Counted from the first letter of the stretch, positions 1 through 12,510 are shown. The stretch is 64,000 nt of DNA from Littorina saxatilis (GCF_037325665.1 NC_090254.1:35440788-35504787), one strand, 5' to 3'. Numbers and translations: made by a program. The notes: generated from the letters alone by a model not told the origin.

Positions 1-622
1 TATGTTTTTGGAATCAGGAACCGACAAGGAATAAGATGAAATTGTTTTTAAATCGATTTCGGAAATTTAATTTTGATCATAATTTTTATATTTTTAATTT
101 TCAGAGCTTGTTTTTAATCCAAATATAACATATTTATATGTTTTTGGAATCAGGAAATGATGTAGAATAAGAACTGATGAACGTAAATTTGGATCGTTTT
201 ATATAAACAAAAATTATTACCATTTTCAGATTTTTAATGACCAAAGTCATTAATTAATTTTTAAGCCACCAAGCTGAAATGCAATACCGAAGTTCGGCCT
301 TCGTCGAAGATTGCTTTACAAAAATTTCAATCAATTTGATTGAAAAATGAGGGTGTGACAGTGCCGCCTCAACTTTTACAAAAAGCCGGATATGACGTCA
401 TCAAAAGTATTTATCGAAAAAAATAAAAAAAACTTCCAGGGATATCATTCCCAGGAACTCTCATGTCAAATTTCATAAAGATCGGTCCAGTAGTTTGGTC
501 TGAATCGCTCTACACACACACACACACACGCACAGACACACACACACACACAAACACACACCACGACCCTCGTCTCGATTCCCCCTCTATGTTAACACAT
601 TTAGTCAAAACTTGACTAAATG
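1..622 (+). mobile_element. Helentron-like non-autonomous repeat, family R1 (3' part)
   Basis: The same sequence recurs inverted at 36235-37103 and, truncated, at 57667-58480. The copy enters from outside the window. It holds A/T-rich blocks, a stretch resembling AAAGATCGGTCCAGTAG, a short (CA)n tract at 512-560, and ends in a stem-loop, ATTTAGTCAA/TTGACTAAAT, at about 599-621. An internal microsatellite followed by a terminal palindrome is the plan known for Helentron-associated elements (DINE/HINE type); the class assignment is inference, the repeat itself is seen directly. Confidence 0.75.
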
Positions 623-665
623 TAAAAATTGTGTTAATTAATTAATCTTGTGTTGGCATGTTCAG

Positions 666-3239
666 GTTATCATCCCGATCTAACAGAGGCGTGGAAAGCG
701 GAAAAACTGGAGACGATGGAGGAACTGTCCAAACACCCGGCATGTGTAGCCATCGGAGAATGTGGCCTTGACCTTGTTAGAGACAAAACTAACATCGAGG
801 AGCAGGTCAAACTTTTCAAAATACAGGTAACGGGATTCAAACCTAGGTCCTGAAATTTACGATAAAAATATGAAGAAACCAAAGAGCAAGCAACCTCCCC
901 CCCAAACAAAAATACATGTAACAACAACTAAATAAACAAAGAAATGAAAAGAAGGCAAAAGGAAAAGAAAAGAAAAGGCAGACACCACCAGAAATATTTA
1001 TGTTTAATACTGATAGAATTTTTAAATAATTTTATAAGATAAGCTTACCATCCCGAAGAAGGCAGTAACGTGCCGAAATATAAACGTAGCTAACCTGGTT
1101 ACTGGTGTGTTTTCTTTTTATTTAGATTTTTTTTTTATGTCTAAACAAGTACGTATAGGTTTCTACAACTGTACATTATTCTGGGCATCTCAGCCCAGAC
1201 TTTGCATCCAAAAGTACGGTAGACAGGACCCTGAAGAGTCTGTATGTTTTGTAAGTACTGTACTGAATCGGAAGGTCAAAAAAGCTGTATTCTTGAAATT
1301 GTAGGTAAATTGACAAACACAATGAAATCTAAACAACAAAATGACTGTGGGTGCGAGATGAACAAAGTTGAAAAACAAAAGAATTCTGTACTCACCAACA
1401 CAAGGACAGCGTGCACACACGAATTTGAAGAAGAATCTTAAAAGGTGGAAGTCTTAAATGGGGTGAGTTGGGAAGGGATGGCTTAGGTGGGTGTCCTAAA
1501 GTGTGTGTGTGTGTGTGGGGGGCTCCAGTCTGTATCACCTAATGACCTCAGTGTGATGCTTTCACCATTTGTTTAAAACTTTACAGTTAAGACTCCCTCC
1601 TTTTTAAGACCTTGATTTTTCAGACTTTCGGTTCATAGCCTCTGTAAAATTACCCCCATTTTAAGACTCCCTCCTTTTTAAGACCTGACTTTCTCTGATT
1701 TTCGGAGGTCTCAAAAAGAAGGGAGGGGGGGGGGGGGATGGTGGGGGAGGTTCATTGTTGCCGTTCTTCTCCTCCTGGTACTCAACATTGTTGTTATGGT
1801 TATCTGATGTTTGTTGCTAGGTGGAGCTGGCGTGTCGGATTAAAAAGCCCCTCTTGGTAATGGAGCGAGGTGCACAGTCCCGTGTCCTTGACCTCTTGAA
1901 AGACTACCAAGGTCGTTTGCCTCCTGTAGCCATACGCTCAGAAACTCCAGAAAAGTGTGATTTCAACCTCTACGTACAAGAAGGCTTCTACATTGTTGTC
2001 ACAGGTAAAAGGAGTGTGCACGTATGTGTGTGTGTATGTTTGTGTGTGTGTGTGTGTGTGTGAGTGGCTGTGTGTAGTCAGATTCTCCTCTTGCACCTCC
2101 TTTTTAATGCTGATGTGATAATAATCTGTAACATTGCTCAAATGCTACTAGGAGAAGGGGAGGGGGTCCTGCCGTATATAATATCCACCTTTCCCGAGTA
2201 CCTACTTTTACCAGTGGCTTGGAGGGCAAACTGCCGCAATGGCGCACACATTAGCGGTTCTGATGAGAACAGATAGTGGCCATGGTGTGCTGAGAATTAC
2301 GGGGCTTAATCGGTGAGCTTCGATAATATAACTGACCTTTTCATACCCATGTTTTGCCCTCCATGCATGGCTTGTGACATCAATCGAGATATATTTAACA
2401 TAATAATCATTCTGCCTCAACGAACTATTTACTTTCTGTAGATCTGCATTTCTGCTGAGCAGGATATTTGGTGCAGTGAATAAGCAGCAGCTAATTATGA
2501 GTGTTATGCTACAGATGTCCCTGTAATGTTCATTTTTTAAATTGAATGATATTTATTTATGCCCCAATAGAGGCGCTAATTTGTGTTCATGAAACCTTAC
2601 TCCATGGATCTGGATATTTTTCAGAGTTGAACATACATAGAATTAATTGTGTATTGTTATTGTGAAGCAAAGGATTTTTTTGTATTTGCAGGGAGAATGT
2701 TCAGGCAACTGTCATACAACCATTCCCTTTTCTTCCTCTGGCTCCGTTCAGCCAAACCCTGGCAGCGCGATTACCTCCTCGTGGCATCCAACGCCTATAA
2801 CACGGAAGATAACCCACTATTCGTCGAAAAAATATCACAGCAAGATGTTGAGCGAGTCGCACAGCACGTGACGAAATCAAACTACTCTGATAAAGCAATG
2901 CACTGGTTCAATGAAAGTAAAAGCCACAAGTCAAAAACCACTCCTCTCATCATTCCAGTTTTGGCGGAGCTTCTTGCTGATGGTCTTGGAATTCCTTCTG
3001 TTGAGTTTGCACGAGTGTGTCTGGAAAACTCCAAGCGTTTTTTCCAGGTTGTGAAGAAAGCAGAGGCACAAAAGAAGGAGGAGGTAGTGAGGGAAAAGGG
3101 TTGGGAGCAGACTATGTTTTGGCTTCCGCTATCAGTGTCCTTGGCGGCAGCGTACGGTAGTGTGCGCTTTGTGGGTCAGTATTTTATGACTCTCCATGAC
3201 TGGTTTGGCAACTTCACGGAGACAGCTATTGAGATGTAA
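666..3239 (+). CDS. TatD-family metal-dependent hydrolase-like protein, last three exons (5' end outside window)
   Basis: Three exons at 666-826, 1821-2004 and 2692-3239 join in phase with GT-AG borders and give about 297 residues ending in TAA at 3237-3239. They align along TatD: GYHPDL (compare GVHPH), then AIGECGLD, the helix EEQVKLFKIQVELA, then KPLLVMERGA (compare MPVFMHCRDA), GFYIVVTG, LLVASNAYN (compare LIETDAPY) and a C-terminal VCLENSKRFF (compare TxxNxxxLF). TatD enzymes are Mg-dependent DNases/hydrolases. Here only the Glu of IGExGLD survives: the His of HxRDA is Met, the HCF motif is replaced around AIRSE, and the Asp of ETDxP is Asn, so metal-dependent catalysis is unlikely. After the domain comes a Lys/Glu-rich stretch and a hydrophobic segment, about FWLPLSVSLAAAYGSVRFVG, that could be a membrane anchor. 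Introns are 994 and 687 bp. Family is confident; loss of activity is inferred from sequence. Confidence 0.85.
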
Positions 3240-3431
3240 GATAACAGAATCAGATGTGTTGATTCTACTTGCTTGATACATTTTACTTGTTGGAAAGAAC
3301 TGAGCTTCCTTCCTTTCTGTGAAAAGTGTTTTTTTCTGTTTAAAGGTTGTGGGAGAGAAGGTATGAAGATGGATTGCACCTGGTGACATACTTTGCAGAT
3401 ATGTGTATGCCTCTAAGCTCCACCATTTGTG

Positions 3432-3757
<326 letters not shown>

Positions 3758-3830
3758 AACAAGAACATATCTTTATTTAACGAGGGTACTAATAGAGTAA
3801 GCAGTGATCTGCTTTTTTTCCCAGATAGCA

Positions 3831-4252
3831 TGCTAACGTTAAATTAACGTTAAATTAACGTTCGCGGTAAACGTTACATTAACGTAAAAAGTTAACGTTA
3901 CATTAACGTTACTTTGCTCATCTGGTTAACGTTAATGTAACGTTAACTTTTTACGTTAGTTTAACGTTAGTTTTACCAAAAACTAACCATAAAATAACGT
4001 AAAATTAACGTTAATTTTACGTTAACCTCTAACGTAAAAATAACTAAAAACAAACCAAAACAAAACCATAATATAACCGTTAGATTAACGTTTATTTAAC
4101 GTTTTTTTAACGTTTGCATGCAAACATAAAATTAACCAAAACAAAACCATAATCAAACGTTTTCATGCAAACGTTAAATTAACGTTCACATGCCAACGTT
4201 AAATTAACGTTCACATGCAAACGTTAAATTTACGTTCTCCTGAAAACATTAA
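3831..4252 (+). repeat. Left arm array of TTAACGTTAA-type words (P1)
   Basis: Irregularly spaced copies of TTAACGTTA, AACGTTAAATTAACGTT and GCAAACGTTAA occur throughout. Because AACGTT is its own reverse complement, the array can pair with itself as well as with the right arm at 12511-13536. Confidence 0.9.
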
Positions 4253-6386
4253 AATAACATTTGCAAATACAAATTTGAATTAATGCACAGAAAATTCAAG
4301 ATCACAAATTTTATTTAAAATTTAAATTGTTGGGGTCTTTAACAATTCAATATGTGAATACTAATTTGATAACAGTAACACTTTTAAAATGTTGAACAAT
4401 GCAAACTAAATTCCTTCAATTGCTAAAACATGAAAATGTGAACTAAAAAAATATTACAACACATTTTTCAGTCTCAGTAAAATACCACAGCATAGTATTA
4501 TCAATCGGGCAGGCAAAAATTATATGTAGACTTAATCTCATTGAAGCAATGCTACATTGACTAATAATAGTCTGAACTTGATAAAAAAAAAAATCATCAG
4601 AAGGCGATAACAGGATCAGCAATTAAGAATTTCAATCACAATGCTGGTATGGGTTCATCAAGGTAAATACCATAGGGCTGTGCAAACTCATTATCGACAG
4701 CGATCATTGTTAATGACAAAATCAGAGATGAAAACAATACAAATTATTTGCACAATCACTAGGGACATCCAGATTCAACCTTCGTCAGACGAACATTCGT
4801 CGGTGGTGGGGATTTCCTTTCTATTTTTAACTTTGTGCCTCAATGCGCATGCGCTCGGGTTTTCGCGCCCACCACGGCTTGCCGAAGACCGGGATCTGCG
4901 TGGTGAAAAAGGCGTGTTTGACGAACCTTAATCAGCAATCTTCGCGAGTACTTTTAGTCCTTTTCATAATGTTAAAAATATGTTTTATGTGCGCAGTGTT
5001 AAAGTTTGATATCTTTACGACGCTTCTGTGGACTGTGCATCTGTAAACTGTTCATTTTGGAGGCCTAGTGCATGAACACGGATACCCACACAAAACTCAG
5101 AACTTGAGTCAACGGGCGACATATCCTGCCAATTATCTCCCTTGATCTCTCTTGCACAAGACACTTGTTTCCACTAGGCCTATTTTGTTTTAGAGTTGGG
5201 AGATTTTACAGGAATGAATCTAAAAATCGAAAAAAATTGTCAGTGTTGCGTGTGTACCCAGCATATTCAGATGTCTGGAATATTCCGATAAAAAAGACTC
5301 GTCATATATAACGCTACTCGTCACGTCATCACTGTTTCGAAAAACAGACGAACGCGCACGAAGAATTTCGCGTAGATCTGGACCGAAATTGGAAAGTGGT
5401 GACCGTGACGGGATGTGACGTCACCACTTCAACAAACTCGCGAAGATCGGAACTCACGAACTTTTGACGAAGGCAAACCTGGATGTCTCTAGTAATACAA
5501 GCAAGTCAGTAGCACAAAATATGAGAAACGAAGGGATGTAAGCGCTATTAATGCATACACGTGCGACATGCATGTAAAGTCTTTTGTTCATTCAAAAGCG
5601 TGTTATTCTCACAGGTGCCAAGAAAATTGCTTCCACATAATCTCACTTACTCTTGTTGCACATGTCAAATAGCAGAGCAATTACGTCCCTTTGTTTCTCA
5701 GATATTAAAATAGCGCTCTGCTTCATTTCATTAAAATTCTTGCTATCACAAAAGATATTAACATATTTTGTGGAGTAGCTAGATGAAAAACAATCATCGA
5801 TGAATAAAAATTAACAAGCAGCAAGACTGCAAGTTTTCTGCTCCACTTTGCCAAACGTGTGTGCACAGTGAATATTTGTTTATGAACTGTTGGTGTTAGT
5901 CCTGAATGATGGCACCCATGTAAATGAGGCTTGATGCCGGGCTGCTTTGCAAACACAGCATTCAGAAGCTGTGGGTCAGCAAAGGTGTTGAATCTTGTTA
6001 GTGAGATGGCGCGCAATGATGTCCTGTAGCACTGGCAGCTGCCTGCACTCGCTCTTTGACGCTGGTCAAACTTCTGGTCGTAGGTGAAGTCCACCTCACA
6101 GAATATGATGATGGTAATGGTGAGGGAGTAGTTCAACTTCTGCTTGAACTATGTGGCCAGGCCCAGCTCCCTGACTTTGAAGTGGTCATAATCTTATGCA
6201 GGATACCAACCTGGGATAGAGAAGGAAAAATGGTTCTTAGTCAATGGCTGGGATTACAAACTAAATCACACACGGTCCTTAGTCAATGGCTGGGATTACA
6301 AACTAAATCACACACACACACACTAACACCAACACACACTAACAGACACATACACTGACACAAATATACACTTACAAACACACATC
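4253..6386. other. P1 interior, left part: no recognised gene
   Basis: AT-rich unique-looking DNA. The only longer open frame, on the minus strand at 5723-6136 (about 137 codons), begins near residues resembling YSLTITIIIFCEVDFTYDQK and follows a splice-acceptor-like CTATCCCAG at about 6210. I recognise no domain, and the frame is closed a few codons after that acceptor, so it is left as an unconvincing coding relic. 6230-6310 contains two copies of a 45 bp direct repeat (GGTTCTTAGTCAATGGCTGG and similar), followed by (CA)n. Confidence 0.4.
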
Positions 6387-6545
6387 TTTCTTTCTTTCTT
6401 TATTTGGTGTTTAACGTCGTTTTCAACCACGGAGGTTATATCGCGACGGGGAAAGGGGGGGAGATGGGATAGAGCCACTTGTCAATTGTTTCTTGTTCAC
6501 AAAAGCACTAATCAAAAAATTGCTTCAGGGGCTTGCAACGTAGTA
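6387..6545 (+). mobile_element. SINE-like repeat fragment (TTTGGTGTTTAACGTCG family)
   Basis: The stretch beginning TTTGGTGTTTAACGTCGTTT and running through GGTTATATCGCGACG to GCTTGCAACGTAG recurs at 62833-62984 plus 63688 onward, where another element splits it. I recall it as a common gastropod interspersed repeat. No pol III boxes are visible in this fragment. Confidence 0.6.
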
Positions 6546-6790
6546 CAACAAACACACATTCACACACATTAGCAGTAACAAACACATACAATACATGTAC
6601 TAAGAAACACACCAATGTATACACACACAGACACACACACACACACAGGCACACACACACACAGGCACACAAGCGCACACACACACACACACACAGGCGC
6701 AAGTCCACATATGCAAAATCAAAAGTCTCAGCCCAATTTGTAACAACAGAGAAAGAAACAGAGAGAAAGAGAGAGAGAGAGATTGTGTGT
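6546..6790. repeat. (CA)n / (GA)n low-complexity block
   Basis: Imperfect CA tracts at 6548-6700 and a GA tract at about 6751-6782. Apparent ORFs on both strands are His/Thr or Cys/Val repeats. Confidence 0.85.
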
Positions 6791-6837
6791 GTTGCAAGCA
6801 TTACACAACTGATATTGAAATTAAGCACCACAGAAAA

Positions 6838-7862
6838 CAAGAAGAGCAAACGCTCGATCGAGTCACTTTCGCAGTTCTGAATATTATATGAGGCATCAGA
6901 TGGACAGGAAGAAATTGCTATTCACAACACAATGCATTCCTGAAGAATGAGATTGCATGGATCGAGCAACAAAATATTTACCTTGGCATTAAAAATACTC
7001 TCATTAATCTCACATAAACAAACCCCATTAATAACTTAATTCACATAAACTAGCATCATTAATTTTTTTTCGAAGCAATCATATTAACAGTAGACACACT
7101 AACATTTGTTACTCTTAGAGCTGTGTCACTTTTATAGTTTACGAGAAAAGCCCAACGTTAAGTTGTGTGTTGACGAACAGGAAAGGCTAGTTATCTCCCC
7201 TGTGTTTCCGATAACGTTTGTAAAAAGCTACAGATGTAAATAATTTGATGTAAAGAATAATCCTATAAAGTTTGAATCAAATCCGATGAATAGTTTCAGA
7301 GATATGATATTTCAATTTTTTTCCTTCAAGACATACCTGTGACCTTGAAAAAGGTCAAAGGTCACCAAAGCAGACGTCAAAGTGTAGAGGTCACTGGGAG
7401 TCACGTTCACATAAAATTTGAGCCCGGTCACTTTTATAGTTTCCGAGAAAAGCCCAACGTTAAGTTGTGTGTTGCCGAACAGAAAAGGCTAGTTATCTCC
7501 CTTGTTTTTCTGATAACGTTCGTAAAAGGCTACAGATGTAAAAACTTTGATCTAAAGAATAATCCTACAAAGTTTCAATCACATCCGATGAACTTTGTCA
7601 AAGATATAAAATGTCTAATTTTTCCTTTGACGCTGACCTGTGACCTTGAAAAAGGTCAAAGGTCAACGAAACCATCGTTAAAGTGTAGAGGTCATTGGAG
7701 GTCACGACTAAACACAAAATATGAGCCCGATCGCTTTGATAGTTTCCGAGAAAAGTCCAACGTTAAGGTGGTGTCTACGGACGGACGGACGGCCGGACAG
7801 ACTAACACTGACCGATTACATAGAGTCACTTTTTCTCAAGTGACTCAAAAAAGACGACACTG
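6838..7862 (+). mobile_element. Helentron-like non-autonomous repeat, family R3
   Basis: It starts CAAGAAGAGCAAACGCTCG and ends with the stem-loop GAGTCACTT...AAGTGACTC followed by AAAAA; a shorter copy lies at 62985-63687. Inside are two to three imperfect repeats of about 300 bp, each with TTTCCGAGAAAAG, a phrase like CAAAGTTTCAATC, and a nuclear-receptor-like AGGTCAAAGGTCA (7352-7364 and 7653-7665). A GGAC-rich tetranucleotide tract lies near the 3' end. The 174-codon open frame across it is an accident of the repeat. Confidence 0.7.
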
Positions 7863-8218
7863 ATTTAAACAATTCACTTACTGGTCAACAGTGTGAACTT
7901 TCAGCACAGACAACGGAAACTTCGATGTTTTTTCCCTCTTCCGATTGAATAATTTTGGTACAATCATCTGTCATCAATGAACTCATCAGTCTTCCCACCA
8001 GTCCAGACACCTCCCCACCAATTGCAGACTTGCTTGTTATCTGAGCGAATAAAAATCAATATAAATACATGTGCACAGGAATGAGAACAAGGATTCTCAG
8101 TTATCACAAAAACAAACAAGCACAGAATGACAACATGTTTTCCTAAATGTTATTAAAAACAGAAAAGTTCATCATACCAGTCCATCACTGAAACAGAAAC
8201 GGTTGATATTGAATTTAT

Positions 8219-8293
<75 letters not shown>

Positions 8294-8300
8294 GGGGGGT
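8219..8300. repeat. (TG)n microsatellite
   Basis: Nearly pure TG of about 70 bp ending in a run of nine G, located between two of the exon-like segments. Confidence 0.95.
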
Positions 8301-8696
8301 CTGTTACAAGCAATAAACAACTGACAACAATAATTATACATGTACCAAATTGTACTCACTGTTTTCAAAGCTGATAATTGTAAACCTTGATGGGTTGTCC
8401 CCTTCCAACTGCATGCTTTGGTACAGCCATCCTTCAGACTGTGGCCCCCTCCCATTGCCACCCCCATCTCCGATTGTAGACAGGATTTTTTCATCTGAAA
8501 GAAATAATGTCCAATTAATACGAATTTGCACAAAGGACTGGAAACAGAATTGTAAGTAATTCTGATTTAACCAACAAATGTACAAAAGCACAATGATAGA
8601 TTATTTTCCCTAATATGTTCCAACTGACAGTTGAGTAATTACAGGTCACCAGAAAGGTCCACCACTGAAACAGGAACAGTTCAAATTGGAGTTTGT

Positions 8697-8820
8697 GTGT
8701 GTGTGTGTGTGTGTATATGTGGAAAGGGGTGGGGTGGGGTGGGGGATGCGTGTGTACATGTGTGTGTGTGTGTATATGTGGAAAGGGGTGGGGTGGGGTG
8801 GGGGATGCGTGTGTACATGT
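8697..8820 (+). repeat. Two 59 bp units, each with a (GGGGT)3GGGGG quadruplex motif
   Basis: A 59 bp unit made of (TG)n, TATATGTGGAAA and then GGGGTGGGGTGGGGTGGGGG is repeated head to tail. The G tracts lie at 8726-8745 and 8785-8804. Four runs of four or more G with single-T loops are a textbook intramolecular quadruplex motif. Confidence 0.9.
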
Positions 8821-9088
8821 GACTGTATGTTTTGCAAGCATTACACAACTGATTATAATAATTATACAACAAATTGTTCTGTCAGTTACATTGAAAACTC
8901 ATTTAAAAAAAACACTTACTGTTTTCCAATGCAAACCTTCAGCTTGTTGAAGAATGGAAACTGGTTTTGCTTTTTACCATCCAAATGCGATGAACGGCCA
9001 TGCCATCAATCGGCTCACTTTTTTTTTGACCAGTTAAGGCACCTCCCCACCAAATGCAGACAGTTTTTTTTGTGGTATAACTATAAAT

Positions 9089-9235
9089 CTGAAAGAATAA
9101 AAGCTATTTATTATGCACAACAGAATCATAAAAGGAATAGATTCTTAGTTCAAATCACCATTTCAGGCAACAACAACAATAAAGAAAAACAGCAAACACC
9201 TAAACACACACACACACGGTGACACACACACAGTG

Positions 9236-9268
<33 letters not shown>

Positions 9269-10492
9269 TAAGAAACAAACACACTTTTTAGTCTTATATT
9301 CCAAGAAAAATACATAATAAAAAAGAAAAAGTCTCAATAATTAGCAAATCTATATCTTCCAAGTTCACTGAGGCAATACTCACTCAAAGTTTGTAAAACT
9401 CTTGAAACCAGTCCAGTAATTATGTCTTGCGCCTTCGGTCTTAGTATTGGACTGTCCAGTCTGGTTCGTTTCTGTTGGTGTATCACATAGTGCTCTTGCA
9501 ACTGCCAGTTTTCAATCTTCCCAACGCATTTGTTGACAACGTGCCGTTACGTCCAAGTTCGATAACTAGGAACGAAAATTCTGAGTGACCTCCCTTGATC
9601 GCCAAGGGACAGTACTCTCAGTCTCAACCTTTCACAGTGGAATCGAAATTAAAAAAAGTTTCTGTAACAGTTTTTAAAACGCTAGCAACTTCAAAGCCAG
9701 TGTGACTGCTGACACATGTATAAGATAACATGCTACACTTCAGCATATATCAGGACTAATAGTAATACAGATCTTGTGACGCTGAGGCGAATGGCAAATG
9801 GAACTTTCAGCAGGAAGAAATTCAGGTAATGTTGAACTGTGCTGTTGTAAATTCATAGTTCACGATCCGTTGGCATTGTGATTGTTGACTTATTTTTCAT
9901 ACGAGTCACAAATATCAAAGCAATATCATGCATAACGATTGGAAAGGTGGATTTCTCTCTCTTTCTTTCCTGCCTTCTGTCTCTTTCTCAGTTTCAGTCT
10001 CTCTCTCTGTCTTTGTCTGTCTGTTACTCTCTCTCTCTCAATCTGAGACTTTCTCTCTCTCTCAATCTGATACTTTCCACACATGTGCACGCAGGGCACT
10101 TACTGTTCAATCTTACAGCTTCAGGTCAAATGCATAACTGTACAGTAAATAAGAGATCTCAGGAGAGGCATGGGGAGTTATTTTCGAAAATGATCTATTC
10201 AAAGACACTTAAAAATAAAAGTTAAATTTTTAAAACAAGGTTTGATTGACAACTGCTCTCTCCCCTCCCCCCACTCTATTCCCACTCTCTATCTCTCTGT
10301 CTTCATTAACAAGTAAAGATTTGAGTGTGTTTAGACTATTGTAATTAATGCAATTCACACATCAATGCTTTCAATTTTCATTGCAGGGTGGGAGGAATTA
10401 CCATGAGGATGGAACAGAAAGCATTCACAGGGATGTAAACTACAAGGTACAACCCCGACATTCTGGCTGTTGAGGCCAAGTAAGTGTGTGTC

Positions 10493-10529
<37 letters not shown>

Positions 10530-11169
10530 AGGTAAAATCCTTGTTTAACGCTAAGATGAATCAGAATGTTCCAGCAGTCATATTATTATATTTATAACAG
10601 AAAATCATATTTGAGAGAAGGCAGTGTTATTGTCAGGCCTCAGCCTAGGGTCATTGATACATGCTGATATTATATGACGCATTGTTCTAATCCTTGGCTG
10701 GTCGGCCATCACATCATTTCGGCATGTTGGAGGTCTTCCGACAGAACAATTTGTTGTAGCTGGGACATCTTTACCTATGCATATTTTTAGTCAAGGTCCA
10801 ACTGACATTCTATTGTCTTAGTCTGGGGAAAATTTTGTTGGAAGGTGTTCTGTGTGAGTGTGTGTGGGTGGGGTGGGGGTGTAGGTGGACGGGTTGGTAG
10901 GGCTGTTATCCGTGCCAGGCAGCATTGACATAGAGCATTTCATTCAAACACACAATGATGCTATCAAAGTTAGCAAATTCACAGAAGTAAATTCAACAAT
11001 ATTGGCATAATGCAAAGACAATTTAAACCTTATTTACCTTCAGTTCTATGTTCAGCAAAGAACAGCAAAGAACACCAACAAAGAAGACATAATTATAGTG
11101 TTTACACTGAAGTTCTGAAATAACACTGAATTCTTTGTTTTAAGATTGTTGCATTCTTTGTCTTTGCAG
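9089..11169. other. P1 interior, right part: no recognised gene
   Basis: Microsatellites lie at 9200-9270 (CA), 9950-10080 (CT-rich) and 10490-10530 (TG). One 60 bp exon-like piece, 10387-10446, has an acceptor (TTTCATTGCAG) and a donor (AAG|GTACAA) with an open frame GGRNYHEDGTESIHRDVNYK, too short to assign. Nothing else is supported. Confidence 0.4.
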
Positions 11170-11770
11170 GTGTCATAGCATGTGGAGCAGATCTTCAAAG
11201 TCGCCTATTGCAGACATGTCATCGTCTGCACTGGTTGTATCAACAACTTTTTCCATGGCTACTGCTGCAGATTTTACAAATATATCGTCTGCTGCAAATT
11301 CAACAACTTCTTTGTCTGCTGGTGCTGCAAACTTAACAACTTCTGTGTCTGCTCCTGTTTAAAATTCAACAATTCTTGTTGTCTGGAGCTGCTGCAAAGT
11401 GAATGACTTCTTTGTTTGCTGCTGCAGATTTAACAAGTATATCGTCTGCTGCAAATTCAAGAACTTTTTTTGTCTGCCGCTGCTCCTGCTGCAAACTTAA
11501 CAACTTCTGTGTCTGCTCCTGCTTAAAACTCAACAATTCTTGTTGTCTGGAGCTGCTGCAAAGTGAATGACTTCTTTGTGTGCTGCTGCAGATTTAACAA
11601 ATATATCGTCTGCTGTAAATTCAACAACTTCTTTGTCTGCTGCAGATACTACACATTCAACAACTTCTGTGTCTGCTCCTGCTTCAAATTCAACAATTCT
11701 TTTTATCTGCTGCTGCAAAGTGAGCGACTTCTTCCTCTGCTGGTGGTGTTGCAAATAACCTCATATTTCC
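11170..11770 (+). repeat. Degenerate tandem repeat, formerly Ser/Thr/Ala-rich coding
   Basis: About three higher-order units of roughly 180 bp are themselves built from shorter variants of TTCAACAACTTCTTTGTCTG and GCTGCTGCAAA. An acceptor-like TTTGTCTTTGCAG precedes the block at about 11169. The most open frame encodes runs such as NSTTSLSA and NLTTSVSAP, mucin-like in composition, but it changes frame between units and is closed by stops, so no current protein is claimed. Confidence 0.6.
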
Positions 11771-12510
11771 TTGTCTCTTCTGGCATCATTTCAGATGTAT
11801 AATATATATCTGCAAAGACTTTTTTAAACCCAAAAGATGGAATAGAATTGGTAAATTTCTAGGTACAGAACCTAAAAGTGTGATATATCCAAACTCACTT
11901 CTAGAAACTTTAGAACTGATTCAACTTTTGACATTTTCATCATGGTTGTGTATTTTTTATTTTTTATATTGTGGAAATATCAGGGAATGATGAATAAATG
12001 TTTAGAACATATTCTCAAAACATGTTTCTAATGGTTTTATTTATTTGTCTTTTGTTTTGTTTTATGTTAGCATGTACACTGTTTGGCTCAAAATATGAGA
12101 CCTGGCCAGTACCATCCTTCCAATGAGACAGAGATCAAAAATCAACAGCCTGCATGCTCTCCGGATTAAGTAATACAACAAGATAAAATAGCGTTAGCTG
12201 CAAAGTTAACCATTCTCACCAAAAACCTTTTTCAAACTTTGATTTGTTGGTGTTTGCTTGTCTTTTTTTAACACGGTTTTAGCTACATATATAACAAACA
12301 CTACAACAACAGCAGACAGAAAAGATTATGGGAAATGCATCTTCAAATAAGAAAAAAAAATTACAAAGCAAAAAAAAAATTTAAATACAATTATTTTCCT
12401 TATGATTTGTTTGATTATGTTTTTGGGGGTTCTTTTTAATGTTAGCACTCAACGTGAAAAATACATTCAAACAGCAGTTGTATTATACTTTTATTTTGGT
12501 CAAATTGACA

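Larger units (their letters stand above)
7882..9088 (-). pseudogene. Tandemly duplicated exon-like segments (three copies), function unknown
   Basis: On the minus strand, segments 8040-7882, 8494-8360 and 9088-8920 each follow an acceptor-like CAG and end at a GTAAGT or GTGAGT donor. The first and third share about 33 bp at roughly 85% identity (GTCTGCAATTGGTGGGGAGG region), and the flanking intron-like sequence (ACAACTGA...AATTATACA) is shared by the second and third. The middle copy is fully open in one frame, including GPQSEGWLYQSMQLEGDNPS; the other two contain stops in comparable frames. A fourth donor-like site ends an open stretch at 9384. This looks like local duplication of an exon inside element P1. 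I do not recognise the protein. Confidence 0.4.

Noticed and set aside
7339-7863. 174-codon open reading frame
   Set aside because: It lies wholly in the R3 repeat, and the matching frame is broken in the copy at 62985-63687; composition follows the internal repeats.
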